Assembly: GCF_003391135.1 (NCBI RefSeq)
Contig: NZ_CP031455.1
Span: 6,781,001 to 6,845,000 of the forward strand
Source: Streptoverticillium olivoreticuli subsp. olivoreticuli
Lineage (GTDB): Bacteria; Actinomycetota; Actinomycetes; Streptomycetales; Streptomycetaceae
Reading direction: 5' to 3'
Length of the DNA: 64,000 nt
Shown one piece after another: positions 44,658 to 53,649 of the stretch; within the stretch, counting starts at the first letter, position 1, and the number at the start of each line of letters is the position of its first letter. Position numbers and translations under genes: made by a program. The notes below the pieces were generated by a model. The model made no database searches and was not told the DNA's origin. It worked only from the letters and a program-made list of their open reading frames with translations.

Positions 44658-44660
44658 TTC

Positions 44661-46493
44661 CTACTCTTCCAGTGTGACGTCGCCGTATCTGCCCACTATG
44701 ACCCTGGCTTGATTCTTCAGGCTGACCGATGCTTTCTCCCCGTTCTCGTCCCAGAACCCGCCGTGATCCTTGGCGTCACTTTTCATGACGTTCGCGCCGA
44801 ACGACTTGTCCGTGGGTATGGTCCAGTCGTCGCCCAGGCCGACGAGCCGGCCTCCTTCCCGGACGAAATTGTCGCTACCGCCACCCTTCATCGCCCACAT
44901 GTGATGGGGGTCGATGCCGAGATCGGCTGCGCGCTTCGCCTGCATGCCGGGGCTGCCCGCGACGACCACGTCGTCTGCTGCCATGGGGCTGTCCTGGAAG
45001 GAACCGGACTTGGCCGCGTCTCCTATGACTGTGCTCCCGTAACTGTGCCCGATGACAGTGGTGTGGGCAGCGTCTCCGGTGGCGTTCTGGTGAGCTGCTC
45101 TGTTGCCGTCGAGGAACTGGCGGAGTACGGGACCGGCCTTTTCTGCGTACTGATCGCTCATGGCTTCCGGAAGTATGTCCCCCTTATCGCCCGGGTACGC
45201 CGAGCGTGGGGCGTCGTAGTCGAACCAGGTGATGGTGGATACCTTGTCTCCGGGGGCGACTCTGTGGCTTTCTCGCCAGAGCTTTTCGCTACGGCCGATA
45301 TTTCCTTCGATGCCGCCGAGGTCCGTGCCTGTGCCCGGCACGTAGACTGCCGTGTGATCGGCGGTGTCCGGGTTGCCGTTGGCGATGATTATCTTGCCGT
45401 CACCCTTGCCCTCGGGATCGAAGCCGAGCAAGTAGGCCTCGGGTAGCCCTTGCACGCCCCCTGTGCTGTCGAAACGATTCTGGATGGCATCCATCCCCGT
45501 CAGTGCGTTCTTGAGGCGTCCGACCTCGGGCCCGTATTTTTTGTTCCACGCGAGCCATTCGCCGGTGTAGGCCATGCCGGGGACGGCGTGGCGGATGTCA
45601 ACGAACTTCGTGGGCTCCTTCGGTATTTCTGCCAGTCGCGCTCCGTATTGGCCGCGTTTCTCATCCAGCACGATGCGGTTGGCCTCGTCACGGGCGTCTG
45701 CGGGAAGACCGTCCAACGCGCCGATGGTGGCAGGATGGACCGAGATGTAGTCGGCCTTCTCTTGCTTGGAAAGCTCCTTCCACCATGCGGCGTTCGCCTC
45801 CGGGTCACCCTCCTTGGGCGGGGGCTTTATGTGGTCCAGATAATCCTTCGCGCCCTGGCGGACGCCACCCATGTCCTGCTGGGCGTCGGCCCAATCACTG
45901 TCGGAGACGGTCAGGTCGTCATCGGCTTTCAGGCTCCGCAACTTCGGGGCCCACTTCTCATCCGCTTCCGTGGCTTGCTTGAGGGCCTCGGCTATGCGGT
46001 CGGCACATTCCTGCGCGTAGGCATAGTTCGGGTTGGGGTCGAAGTTGGCGGCCTGGCGGTTGATCGCGCGGGCGGTTTCGTCGGTGGCGCCCTTCGCCGT
46101 GCCGCCCTGTGGTGCCTTGCCGTCGGTCTTCTCGCCCGCGGCCGGGTAGCCGATCGAGCCATCGGCCCCCACGGTGAACTTCTTGGCGCGCGCGTCCTCA
46201 ACGGCTGCGTCGAGCTTCTTCTTGGCTGCTCGCATGTCTGAAGCGAAGGCGTCGAGAGCTGTACCGATCAGGCCGCACTCGACCTGCATGTAGTGGAAGT
46301 CCTTGGCCAGCTCCCGAAGTTGACCGAGAGCCGCATCCGCGGCCTCGCCTTTCAGGGACTTCCGCATATTGGCGGTGGTCTGGTTTTCCAGGCTGTCCTT
46401 GGCCTGACCGGCCATGTCGCTGGTCGTGCGATACCCGTCCGCCGCGTCCTCGTACTCAGAGGGGTTGAGGGAACTGAGAGCTGTGTAGTCCAC
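44661..46493 (-). CDS. ESX-type effector-like protein: helical N-domain plus DUF1023 alpha/beta-hydrolase
   Basis: 610 residues, GTG start. Residues 1-100 are helical, LXG/WXG-like (ALSSLNPSEYEDAADGYRTT...). A linker leads to a C-terminal alpha/beta-hydrolase (about 300-600) of the DUF1023 type: AVYVPGTGTDLGGIEGN, nucleophile elbow IGHSYGSTVIG with Ser484, then DDVVVAGSPGM and a late His in KDHGGFWDENG. The substrate is unknown (lipid or ester likely). No signal peptide, so export would be by ESX. The start follows its WXG-like partner gene by 9 nt, where a 12-bp sequence is tandemly duplicated (46491-46515). Confidence 0.82.
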   Translation of the reverse strand: MDYTALSSLNPSEYEDAADGYRTTSDMAGQAKDSLENQTTANMRKSLKGEAADAALGQLRELAKDFHYMQVECGLIGTALDAFASDMRAAKKKLDAAVEDARAKKFTVGADGSIGYPAAGEKTDGKAPQGGTAKGATDETARAINRQAANFDPNPNYAYAQECADRIAEALKQATEADEKWAPKLRSLKADDDLTVSDSDWADAQQDMGGVRQGAKDYLDHIKPPPKEGDPEANAAWWKELSKQEKADYISVHPATIGALDGLPADARDEANRIVLDEKRGQYGARLAEIPKEPTKFVDIRHAVPGMAYTGEWLAWNKKYGPEVGRLKNALTGMDAIQNRFDSTGGVQGLPEAYLLGFDPEGKGDGKIIIANGNPDTADHTAVYVPGTGTDLGGIEGNIGRSEKLWRESHRVAPGDKVSTITWFDYDAPRSAYPGDKGDILPEAMSDQYAEKAGPVLRQFLDGNRAAHQNATGDAAHTTVIGHSYGSTVIGDAAKSGSFQDSPMAADDVVVAGSPGMQAKRAADLGIDPHHMWAMKGGGSDNFVREGGRLVGLGDDWTIPTDKSFGANVMKSDAKDHGGFWDENGEKASVSLKNQARVIVGRYGDVTLEE

Positions 46494-46502
46494 CGGCCCC
46501 GG

Positions 46503-46961
46503 TCACCGGCCCCGGCTCTGGCCGCCGACGGCAGGGGTGTCCTTGTACCGGTCCTTCAGCTCGTCGAAGGCCTTCGAGATGGCCTGGTCGTTCTCGTACA
46601 GGTGGTTGCCCGCCTTCTCAAGCCGCTCTTGGAGCGCACCACATCTGCCGCTCACTTCATCCAAGTAGTGCTTCCACGACTGATGGACCTCTTGCTGGGC
46701 CGCCGCGCTCAGCACACCGCGCCCGGCCCCGCCGCTCAGACCTTTCTGCCCCTTTTCGAGCGCCGTCAGCGCCTTCTTGACGTTCCCGGCCAGCTGACCG
46801 ACCCCGTCCCCGGCCGAAGTCCACGCATTCTTCTCGGACTTCAACCCGCCCGAGCCGCCCTGGCCCCATCCACTCTTCCCGTCCGCGCTCGCGAGACTCA
46901 TCCCGGCATCGGCGGAGGTCTCCCGCTTGATCTGAGCCCACTCCTGCTCGAAGGTCGCCAT
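46503..46961 (-). CDS. WXG-like helical partner of the hydrolase
   Basis: 152 residues from ATG 46961 (GAGGT 8 nt upstream). Helical throughout with a GWGQGG turn near residue 32 and NAWTSAGDGVGQLAG; proteins of this kind precede DUF1023 hydrolase genes in streptomycetes. Likely forms the secretion complex with the hydrolase N-domain. First gene of the minus-strand four-gene unit; a TGAGTACGCATACTCA palindrome lies 75 bp upstream of its start. Confidence 0.75.
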   Translation of the reverse strand: MATFEQEWAQIKRETSADAGMSLASADGKSGWGQGGSGGLKSEKNAWTSAGDGVGQLAGNVKKALTALEKGQKGLSGGAGRGVLSAAAQQEVHQSWKHYLDEVSGRCGALQERLEKAGNHLYENDQAISKAFDELKDRYKDTPAVGGQSRGR

Positions 46962-47035
46962 GGCCTTGTACCTCACCCCTTGAGCGCGGTTCCGACAAAC
47001 GTTCGTCAGCCTAGGCAGGGGGTGAGCTGTGGGCA

Positions 47036-47051
47036 TGAGTACGCATACTCA
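47036..47051. promoter_or_regulatory. 16-bp palindrome TGAGTACGCATACTCA
   Basis: Fifteen of 16 bases equal the site at 35789-35804. It lies in the 123-bp divergent region between the effector cassette (minus) and an acetyltransferase gene (plus). Candidate shared operator. Confidence 0.65.
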
Positions 47052-47084
47052 CGCCCCAGGCTCTTGCCTGCCACGATCTTCTCC

Positions 47085-47537
47085 ATGGGCATACAGATCG
47101 CGCCGGCCGCGATGGCCGACTTCCATCAAGTCCTGGCGGATCACCCCCGCTACTGGGGCGAACGCGCCCTTCGGGCGTTGCATCTTCTGGCGCTGGTGCG
47201 GGAATTCGGTTCTACCTGCTTGGTCGCCAGGGACGAGGGCGGGGTCCGGGGTTACGTCTTCGGATTCGTCACCCCGAACGGCACCGGGTATGTGCATCTG
47301 ATCGCCACGCGCGACGACGCCCGAGGCACCGGCCTCGGGCGTCGTCTGTACGCGGCATTCGCCGGAGCGGCAGAGCGCCATGGTGCTCGGCAGCTGAAGG
47401 CGATCACGTCGACCGAGAACACCGGCTCGATCGCCTTCCACCGCAGCATCGGCTTCGACATGGAGATCGTCGACGACTACAACGGCCCCGGCCGGGCCAT
47501 GGCCGTCTTCATCCGAGCCCTGCCATTCGACAGCTAG
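47085..47537 (+). CDS. GNAT family N-acetyltransferase
   Basis: 150 residues from ATG 47085. A standard GNAT domain: YVHLIATRDDARGTGLGRRL with the acetyl-CoA loop near residue 85, and ITSTENTGSIAFHRSIGFDM. No ribosome site is visible before the ATG, so it may be translated from a leaderless message; a TTG at 47064 is an alternative. Its stop is just 4 bp from the convergent eccC stop. Acceptor unknown. Confidence 0.85.
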   Translation: MGIQIAPAAMADFHQVLADHPRYWGERALRALHLLALVREFGSTCLVARDEGGVRGYVFGFVTPNGTGYVHLIATRDDARGTGLGRRLYAAFAGAAERHGARQLKAITSTENTGSIAFHRSIGFDMEIVDDYNGPGRAMAVFIRALPFDS

Positions 47538-47541
47538 GCCG

Positions 47542-50500
47542 TCACTCCTCCGGCAGCCACCCCACCTGCACCAGCGGAGCCCCCCGCTTCCGGGAGACGA
47601 AGAAGCCGCGCCCCGGCGGCATCGGGCGCGGGCGTACGCCGCCGAGCAGGTCGCCCTCGCCGGGGTCGCCCGACAGGACGACTCCCTGCGCGCCGAGTTC
47701 CTTCACGCGCTGCATGAAGGACTCGAACATCGAGCGGGACGCGCCGGCGGAGCTGCGGGCGATGATGAAGCGGATGCCGACGTCGCGGGCGAAGGGGAGG
47801 TTCTCCGTCAGGACGGAGAGGGGATTTCCGCTGCTGGTCGAGACGAGTTCGTAGTCGTCGACGATGACGAAGAACCGCGGGCCCGACCACCAGCTCCGGT
47901 CGCGCAATTGCTGGGGGGTGATGTCGGGCTTCGGTGCGCGCCGTTCCATGAGGCCGTTGAGGGCGTTGGCGTGCACGGACAGGGCCGAGGCGATCGGCGC
48001 GTACTCCAGCAGATGGGATTCCGGGATGACATCGAGGAGCGTACGGCGGTAGTCGCCGACGACGATCTTCGCCTCGTCCGGCCCGTAGCGCTCGGTGATC
48101 TGCTTGGCCAGCAGCCGCAGCAGTGCGGTCTTGCCGGATTCGCTCTCGCCGAAGACGAGGAAGAAGGGGTCGGTCTCGAAGTCGACGAAGACCGGCTCCA
48201 GATTGGTCTCGTCGATACCGATGGCGACGCCCTGCTGCGGATTCTCGAAGCCCTTGGGGAGTTCGTCGGCGCGCAGCTTGCGGGGGAGGAGCCGTACGCC
48301 CGGCGCGTTGGGGCCCGTCCACGCCTCGTCGACGGCGCGGACCAGTTCGGCGGTCGCGTCCGTGAGAGTCTCCGGGTCGCTGTCGCCGTCGATGCGCGGC
48401 AGAGAGGCCATGAAGTGGAGCTTTTCGGGGAGTTGGCCACGGCCGGGAACCCCGGCGGGGACGTTCGCGGCGACCTTGCGGTCGAACTCCGAATCCATGG
48501 TGTCGCCGAGCCGCAGTTCCAGCCGGTTCAGGAGCTGGTCCTTGAGCGAGGCGCGGACCTCCATGTTGCGGGAGGCGGTCACGACGACATGGATTCCATA
48601 CCCCAGGCCCCGCCCCGCGATATCGGTGACGACGCCTTCCAGCATGTCGTATTCCTGCCTGAAATTGCCCCAGCCGTCGACGATGAGGAAGACGTCGCCC
48701 CACGGCTGGTCGGCGAAGCCGCCCGCCGCCCGCTGTCGACGGTACGTCGAGATGGAGTCGATGCCCTGGGCCCGGAAGTACTCCTCGCGCCGGGCCAGGA
48801 TGCCCGCCACCTCGGCGACCGTGCGGCGCACGCGCTCCGGGTCGAGGCGGGACGCGACCCCGCCCACGTGCGGCAGGCCCGCGATCGCGCTCATGCCGCC
48901 ACCGCCGAAGTCGAGGCCGTAGAACTGCACCTCGGCGGGCGTGTGCGTCAGCGCGAAGGCCGCCACCAGGGTCCGCATGAGGGTCGACTTGCCCGACTGG
49001 GGGCCGCCGACCACGAGCATGTTGCCGGCCGCGCCCGAGAAGTCGCGGTGCAGGACGTCGCGCCGCTGCTCGAAGGGCTTGTCGATGAGGCCGATGGGGA
49101 CGACGAGACGGCCGAGACGACCGTGACCGGGGGCTGTCAGCCCACGCCCCTCCACAGCGGACAGCGGCGGCAGCAACTCGTCCAGGGACGCCGCCCGGTC
49201 CAGCGGCGGCAGCCACACCTGGTGGGCCGGCGGGCCCTGGCCCTCGACCCGCCGGACGACGACGTCCAGGACCGTCTCCGCCTGCGGATCCTCGCCCCTG
49301 GGGGCCGTGGCCGCGGGCACGGGCGCGGTGTAGGTGACCGGCACGGGATCGGCGGTGAACAGGACCGGGCGGCGCTCGATCGGCAGGGCGCCCGCCCCGG
49401 CCCCCGCGGCCGGAGCCGTGCGGTACGGGCCGGAGACGTATGCCGCCTTGAAGCGCGTCATCTCGTCCGTGCCGAACTTCAGATAGCCCGAGCCCGGCAC
49501 CGACGGCAGGTGATAGGCGTCCGGCACGCCCAGCGCCGTGCGCGACTCGGCGGCCGAGAACGTCCGCAGGCCGATGCGGTACGACAGATACGTCTCCAGA
49601 CCGCGCAGCCGGCCCTCCTCCAAGCGCTGCGACGCGAGCAGCAGATGCACGCCCAGCGAGCGGCCGATGCGGCCGATCTGGATGAACATGTCGATGAAGT
49701 CGGGCTTGGCCGTCAACAGCTCGCTGAATTCGTCGATCACCAGGACGAGTGAAGGCAGCGGCTCCAGCGCCGCACCGGCCGCGCGCGCCTTCTCGTAGTC
49801 GTGCATGTTGGCGTAGTTGCCCGCCGAGCGCAGGAGTTCCTGCCGCCGCTGGAGCTCACCGGTGATCGAGTCGCGCATGCGGTCGACCAGGGTGAGGTCG
49901 TCCGCCAGGTTGGTGATCACGGCCGCCACGTGCGGCAGCGCCGACATGCCCGCGAAGGTCGCACCGCCCTTGAAGTCCGCGAGGACGAAGTTCAGCGTCT
50001 CGGAGGAGTGCGTCACCGCGAGCCCCAGCACCAGCGTGCGCAGCAGCTCGGACTTGCCGGAACCGGTCGCGCCGACGCACAGCCCGTGCGGGCCCATGCC
50101 GTCCTGCGCCGCCTCCTTCATGTCCAGCATCACCGGAGTGCCGTCCTCGCTGACGCCGATCGGCACCCGCAGCCGCTCCGCCGACGACCGCGGCCGCCAC
50201 GTCCGCGCCACGTCCACGGAACCCGCGTCCCCCAGCCCCAGCAGATCCGTGAAGTCGAGGTTGGCCAGCAGCGGCTCGTCGCCGTCACCGCCGCCCGTGC
50301 GCAGCGGCGCGAGCTGCCGCGCCAGCGCCTCCGCGGCCTCCATGGACAGCGTGTCCGGCACCCCGTCGTACACCGCGACCTGCGACAGCAGCCGCAGCTC
50401 GCCCGGCTCCACCACCACGGACAGCCCGCCCCGCGGCTCCCCGAGATCCCCCGGCACCACCTCGACGATGGTCACGCCCTGGAGCCCCTCGGGCGCCGCG

Positions 50501-51486
50501 AACACCGACTCCGCCGGCACCGTACCGCCGTCCAGGACGAGCACCACGTGCGGCTGGTCGAGCACCGGCTGCCCGTCCCGGCTGAAGCGCGTACGCCCCT
50601 CCAGCCGGGGCCGCAACAGCTCCTCCAGCTCACCGAGCTCGTCACCGATCAGCCGTCGCGCGCCCGCCCCGTCGACCGCGCCCGGCACCTGCACATGCGG
50701 CAGCCACTTCGCCCACTCCCAGTAGGACGCCGCCCCGCGCGCCGCGACCACCGCGACCACCAGGTCGTCCGGCGAGTGCAGCGTCACCAGCTGCGCCACC
50801 AGCGCGCGGGCCGTCCCGTGCACCGTCTCCGGGTCGCCCGACAGCGTCACGTGGTAGAAGGCGCGCAGCGACAGCGCCATCGGCATGCCGTCCAGCGAGC
50901 CGTGCGTGGCCAGGAACTGCTGCATCGCCCCCGTCGTCAACGGCTCCAGGTCGTCTATCGGAGCGGTCTCCGGGGCCACCAGCGGCGTCGCGAGCTGCTG
51001 GACCCCCAGCCCGATCCGGGCCTGCCCGAAGTCGTCGTCGCCCGCCCGCCGCTCCCACAGCCGCGTGCCCTCCGCGACGACCGACCACAGCTGGTCGGGG
51101 GAGGGGTGCAGATAGAACTGCGCGTCCCGCTGCGCCCGCGCCGTCCTGCGCACGGTCCGCCGCGTCTGCGCGAGGTACTTGAGGTAGTCGCGGCGCATGT
51201 CCGCGGTCTGCCCCTGGGAGCCCTGACGGTGCCTCACGACCATCGCGACGGTCATGCCCAGCGTCGAGCACATCATCATGACGCCCATGATCTTCATCAT
51301 GGGAGCGGCGCCCGGCATGAAGAAGTAGACCATCGACGAGGCCATGCCCAGCGTCGGCAACAGCTGCATCAGCACGCTGTCCTGACGGCCGCGCGGCAGC
51401 TCGGGAGGCGCCTCCAGCCGGATCTCCTCACCGGGCACGTCCGGCGGCAGACTCCGGGGCGGGCGATGGACGACGACCTGGCTCAC
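47542..51486 (-). CDS. eccC: type VII secretion ATPase EccC (fused EccCa-EccCb)
   Basis: 1314 residues from GTG 51486 (GAGG 6 nt upstream). Motor of the ESX system. Two membrane helices at about 41-85, a DUF-type domain, then three FtsK/SpoIIIE ATPase domains: Walker A GATGSGKS (472-479) with Walker B LVLVIDEFSE near 585; GGPQSGKS (827-834) with LIVDGWGN near 937; and GESESGKT (1113-1120) with VIVDDYE near 1210. Only domain 1 has the full DE Walker B; domains 2 and 3 look regulatory or substrate-binding, as known for EccC. Divergent from eccD. Confidence 0.95.
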   Translation of the reverse strand: MSQVVVHRPPRSLPPDVPGEEIRLEAPPELPRGRQDSVLMQLLPTLGMASSMVYFFMPGAAPMMKIMGVMMMCSTLGMTVAMVVRHRQGSQGQTADMRRDYLKYLAQTRRTVRRTARAQRDAQFYLHPSPDQLWSVVAEGTRLWERRAGDDDFGQARIGLGVQQLATPLVAPETAPIDDLEPLTTGAMQQFLATHGSLDGMPMALSLRAFYHVTLSGDPETVHGTARALVAQLVTLHSPDDLVVAVVAARGAASYWEWAKWLPHVQVPGAVDGAGARRLIGDELGELEELLRPRLEGRTRFSRDGQPVLDQPHVVLVLDGGTVPAESVFAAPEGLQGVTIVEVVPGDLGEPRGGLSVVVEPGELRLLSQVAVYDGVPDTLSMEAAEALARQLAPLRTGGGDGDEPLLANLDFTDLLGLGDAGSVDVARTWRPRSSAERLRVPIGVSEDGTPVMLDMKEAAQDGMGPHGLCVGATGSGKSELLRTLVLGLAVTHSSETLNFVLADFKGGATFAGMSALPHVAAVITNLADDLTLVDRMRDSITGELQRRQELLRSAGNYANMHDYEKARAAGAALEPLPSLVLVIDEFSELLTAKPDFIDMFIQIGRIGRSLGVHLLLASQRLEEGRLRGLETYLSYRIGLRTFSAAESRTALGVPDAYHLPSVPGSGYLKFGTDEMTRFKAAYVSGPYRTAPAAGAGAGALPIERRPVLFTADPVPVTYTAPVPAATAPRGEDPQAETVLDVVVRRVEGQGPPAHQVWLPPLDRAASLDELLPPLSAVEGRGLTAPGHGRLGRLVVPIGLIDKPFEQRRDVLHRDFSGAAGNMLVVGGPQSGKSTLMRTLVAAFALTHTPAEVQFYGLDFGGGGMSAIAGLPHVGGVASRLDPERVRRTVAEVAGILARREEYFRAQGIDSISTYRRQRAAGGFADQPWGDVFLIVDGWGNFRQEYDMLEGVVTDIAGRGLGYGIHVVVTASRNMEVRASLKDQLLNRLELRLGDTMDSEFDRKVAANVPAGVPGRGQLPEKLHFMASLPRIDGDSDPETLTDATAELVRAVDEAWTGPNAPGVRLLPRKLRADELPKGFENPQQGVAIGIDETNLEPVFVDFETDPFFLVFGESESGKTALLRLLAKQITERYGPDEAKIVVGDYRRTLLDVIPESHLLEYAPIASALSVHANALNGLMERRAPKPDITPQQLRDRSWWSGPRFFVIVDDYELVSTSSGNPLSVLTENLPFARDVGIRFIIARSSAGASRSMFESFMQRVKELGAQGVVLSGDPGEGDLLGGVRPRPMPPGRGFFVSRKRGAPLVQVGWLPEE

Positions 51487-51569
51487 CGGATGCCTCAACC
51501 CCTCCACGCGGTGAGGACCTTCCGCGCGGCACCCCTCCGGCGCCGGCCTCCCCTCCGCGGAACGGTGAT

Positions 51570-51603
51570 CCTATCGACGTACCCCCGACCCGCTCCCGAT
51601 AGG
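51570..51603. promoter_or_regulatory. divergent promoter elements between eccC and eccD
   Basis: CCTATCG (51570-51576) and CGATAGG (51597-51603) are inverted. They place TAGGAT on the minus strand and TAGGGT on the plus strand (51600-51605), both good -10 hexamers for the main streptomycete sigma factor. No clear -35 elements seen. Confidence 0.45.
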
Positions 51604-51660
51604 GTGGCCGCCGCGCGTATGCATGAGCGAAGGCTCAGAGTGGAGCAGGGGGCCCGACAG

Positions 51661-53112
51661 GTGAGTACGTCCGCTGGGACCGGTTTCTGCCGGGTGACCG
51701 TCGTCGCCCCGGACAGCCGGATCGACGTCGCACTGCCGGACGACATCGCCGTCGCCGACGTGTACCCCGAGATCCTGCGCCTGACCGGCCAGACCCAGCC
51801 CGTCGGCGCCCCGACCGGCTACCACCTCGTACGCCGCGACGGCACCGTCCTCGACGGCGCCCGCTCGCTGGGCGCCCACCGCGTCCTCGACGGCGAACTG
51901 CTCTCGCTGCGCCCCTTCGCCGAGTCCCTGCCGCCCGCCGTGCACGACGACGTGACGGACGCCGTGGCCTCCGCGGTCACCCGCGACCGCACCCTGTGGA
52001 ACGACCAACTCCTGCGCGCGGCCGGGCTGTTCGGCGGGGCGCTGCTGCTCGCCCTGATGGCCTTCGCCCTCTGGTTCGCCGACCCCGTGCGGCACGACAT
52101 GCACGGCACGCCCGGCGCCGTCGCGGCCGCCGCCGGAATCCTGCTGGCCTCGCTCGCGGGCGTACGGGCACGGGTCTACGGCGACCGTGCCTCCGCCGTC
52201 GCCCTCGGGCTCGCCGCCCTGCCGCACCTGATGATCGCGGGCTCCGGGATCCTCGCCCCCGACGAGGGCCAGGGCGCGGGCCGCCTGCAGTTCCTGCTCG
52301 GCTGCGCGGCCGTCCTCGTCGCCTCCGCGGCCCTGGTCGCCACCGTGCCCACCGGCGACGCCCCCTTCGTCGCGGCCGTCACCGCGGCGGTCACCGGCAC
52401 CCTCGCCGCCTTCGGTGTGATCATCGGCGGGGCGGGCCCCGCGGACGCGGCCGCCGTCTGCGCCGTCGTCGCGATCGGCGCCATCGCCTTCCTGCCGGGC
52501 CTCTCCGCCCGCGTCGCCCGGCTCCCCATCGGCTACGCCGCCCCCCACGCCGCCCCCCACGCCGCCACCGGCGGCGACCCCGACGCGGCCGCCCGCACCA
52601 CCACCGACCCCATAGACGCCGAGCGCGTCGCCGACCGCGTCCGCCGCGGCCACGAGCTGCTGCTCGGTCTCGTCGGCGGCTGCGCGGCCGTCGTCACCGT
52701 CTCCGCCGCCGTCCTCGCCTTCTCGGCCGACGGCGGCCCCTGGGCCCGCCTCCTCGCCCTGGCCGCCGGGCTCACGATGCTGCTGCGCGCCCGCCTCTTC
52801 CGTTACACCGCGCAGGTCACCACTGTCCTGGGCGCCGGGCTCGCCGCCCTGGCCCTGCTGGTCCTCGGCCTGTCCCTGAACCCGCCCGCCGGCGGCTCGA
52901 CCGATGTCCGCACGGTCTGGCTCGCCGCGGCGGTCACTCTCGGCGGCGGACTGCTCACCGCCGTCGCCCTGATCGTCCCCCGCAAGGGCCTGTCACCCTT
53001 TTGGGGGCGTGTCTCGGATCTCTCCGAAAGCGCACTCCTCCTCGCCCTCGTCCCGCTCGCCCTCGCGGTGCTGGACATGTACGGGACGGCCCGCGGCCTG
53101 TCGGCAGGCTGA
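51661..53112 (+). CDS. eccD: type VII secretion integral membrane protein EccD
   Basis: 483 residues from GTG 51661 (AGGGGG 8 nt before; ATG 51619 is in frame but lacks a ribosome site). N-terminal ubiquitin-like domain (about 10-90: CRVTVVAPDSRIDVALPDDI, DGTVLDGARSLGAHRVLDGE), then about eleven membrane helices from residue 118 to the end. EccD forms the central membrane ring of ESX secretion. It diverges from eccC and precedes rpsO by 204 bp. Confidence 0.92.
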   Translation: MSTSAGTGFCRVTVVAPDSRIDVALPDDIAVADVYPEILRLTGQTQPVGAPTGYHLVRRDGTVLDGARSLGAHRVLDGELLSLRPFAESLPPAVHDDVTDAVASAVTRDRTLWNDQLLRAAGLFGGALLLALMAFALWFADPVRHDMHGTPGAVAAAAGILLASLAGVRARVYGDRASAVALGLAALPHLMIAGSGILAPDEGQGAGRLQFLLGCAAVLVASAALVATVPTGDAPFVAAVTAAVTGTLAAFGVIIGGAGPADAAAVCAVVAIGAIAFLPGLSARVARLPIGYAAPHAAPHAATGGDPDAAARTTTDPIDAERVADRVRRGHELLLGLVGGCAAVVTVSAAVLAFSADGGPWARLLALAAGLTMLLRARLFRYTAQVTTVLGAGLAALALLVLGLSLNPPAGGSTDVRTVWLAAAVTLGGGLLTAVALIVPRKGLSPFWGRVSDLSESALLLALVPLALAVLDMYGTARGLSAG

Positions 53113-53133
53113 CCGGCCCGGGAAAGGGGCCGG
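53113..53133 (+). terminator. hairpin directly after eccD
   Basis: 7-bp GC stem (53113-53119 / 53127-53133), 7-nt loop, starting at the stop codon, inside a GC-rich stretch with further pairing options (CCCGGG repeats to about 53148). Confidence 0.45.
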
Positions 53134-53316
53134 GGCGGGGCCCGGGAGCCGGGCTGGTACTGTGTGCAGTGGCCGTTTGTGTACGCGCCTCCGGACCGCC
53201 CTGCAGGGCTTCTGGGGACAGCGCCCAGCGGACCCCGCCTCCCGAGTAACGGAAGCTCCCCTGAGACCTAGACCAGGGGCACTCGGTGGCTGAAACAGAG
53301 AATTCAAGGAGTACGC

Positions 53317-53604
53317 GTGTCGCTCGACGCCGCTACGAAGAAGCAGATCATGTCCGAGTTCGCCACCAAGGAGGGCGACACCGGCTCCCCCGAGGTCCAG
53401 GTTGCGATGCTCACCCGTCGCATCGCCGACCTGACGGAGCACCTGAAGCAGCACAAGCACGACCACCACTCGCGTCGTGGCCTGCTGCTGCTGGTCGGCC
53501 AGCGCCGCCGCCTGCTCCAGTACCTGGCCAAGAAGGACATCACGCGCTTCCGCGCCCTGGTCGAGCGCCTCGGCATCCGCCGCGGTGCCGCGGGCGCCAA
53601 GTAA
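53317..53604 (+). CDS. rpsO: 30S ribosomal protein S15
   Basis: 95 residues, GTG start after AAGGAG. Binds the central domain of 16S rRNA early in assembly. Seen: KKQIMSEFATKEGDTGSPEV, LTEHLKQHKHDHHSRRGLLL and YLAKKDITRFRALVERLGIR, the full S15 pattern. Forms the classic rpsO-pnp pair; a hairpin lies between. Confidence 0.97.
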   Translation: MSLDAATKKQIMSEFATKEGDTGSPEVQVAMLTRRIADLTEHLKQHKHDHHSRRGLLLLVGQRRRLLQYLAKKDITRFRALVERLGIRRGAAGAK

Positions 53605-53613
53605 GACGTCGTG

Positions 53614-53649
53614 AAGGGAGCGGTTCCCACCTCTGGGGGCCGCTCCCTT
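53614..53649 (+). terminator. rpsO-pnp intergenic hairpin
   Basis: AAGGGAGCGG (53614-53623) pairs with CCGCTCCCTT (53640-53649), followed by a short T run. Terminator with partial read-through into pnp. In S. coelicolor the read-through rpsO-pnp transcript is known to be cut by RNase III in this region; the same is inferred here. Confidence 0.75.
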
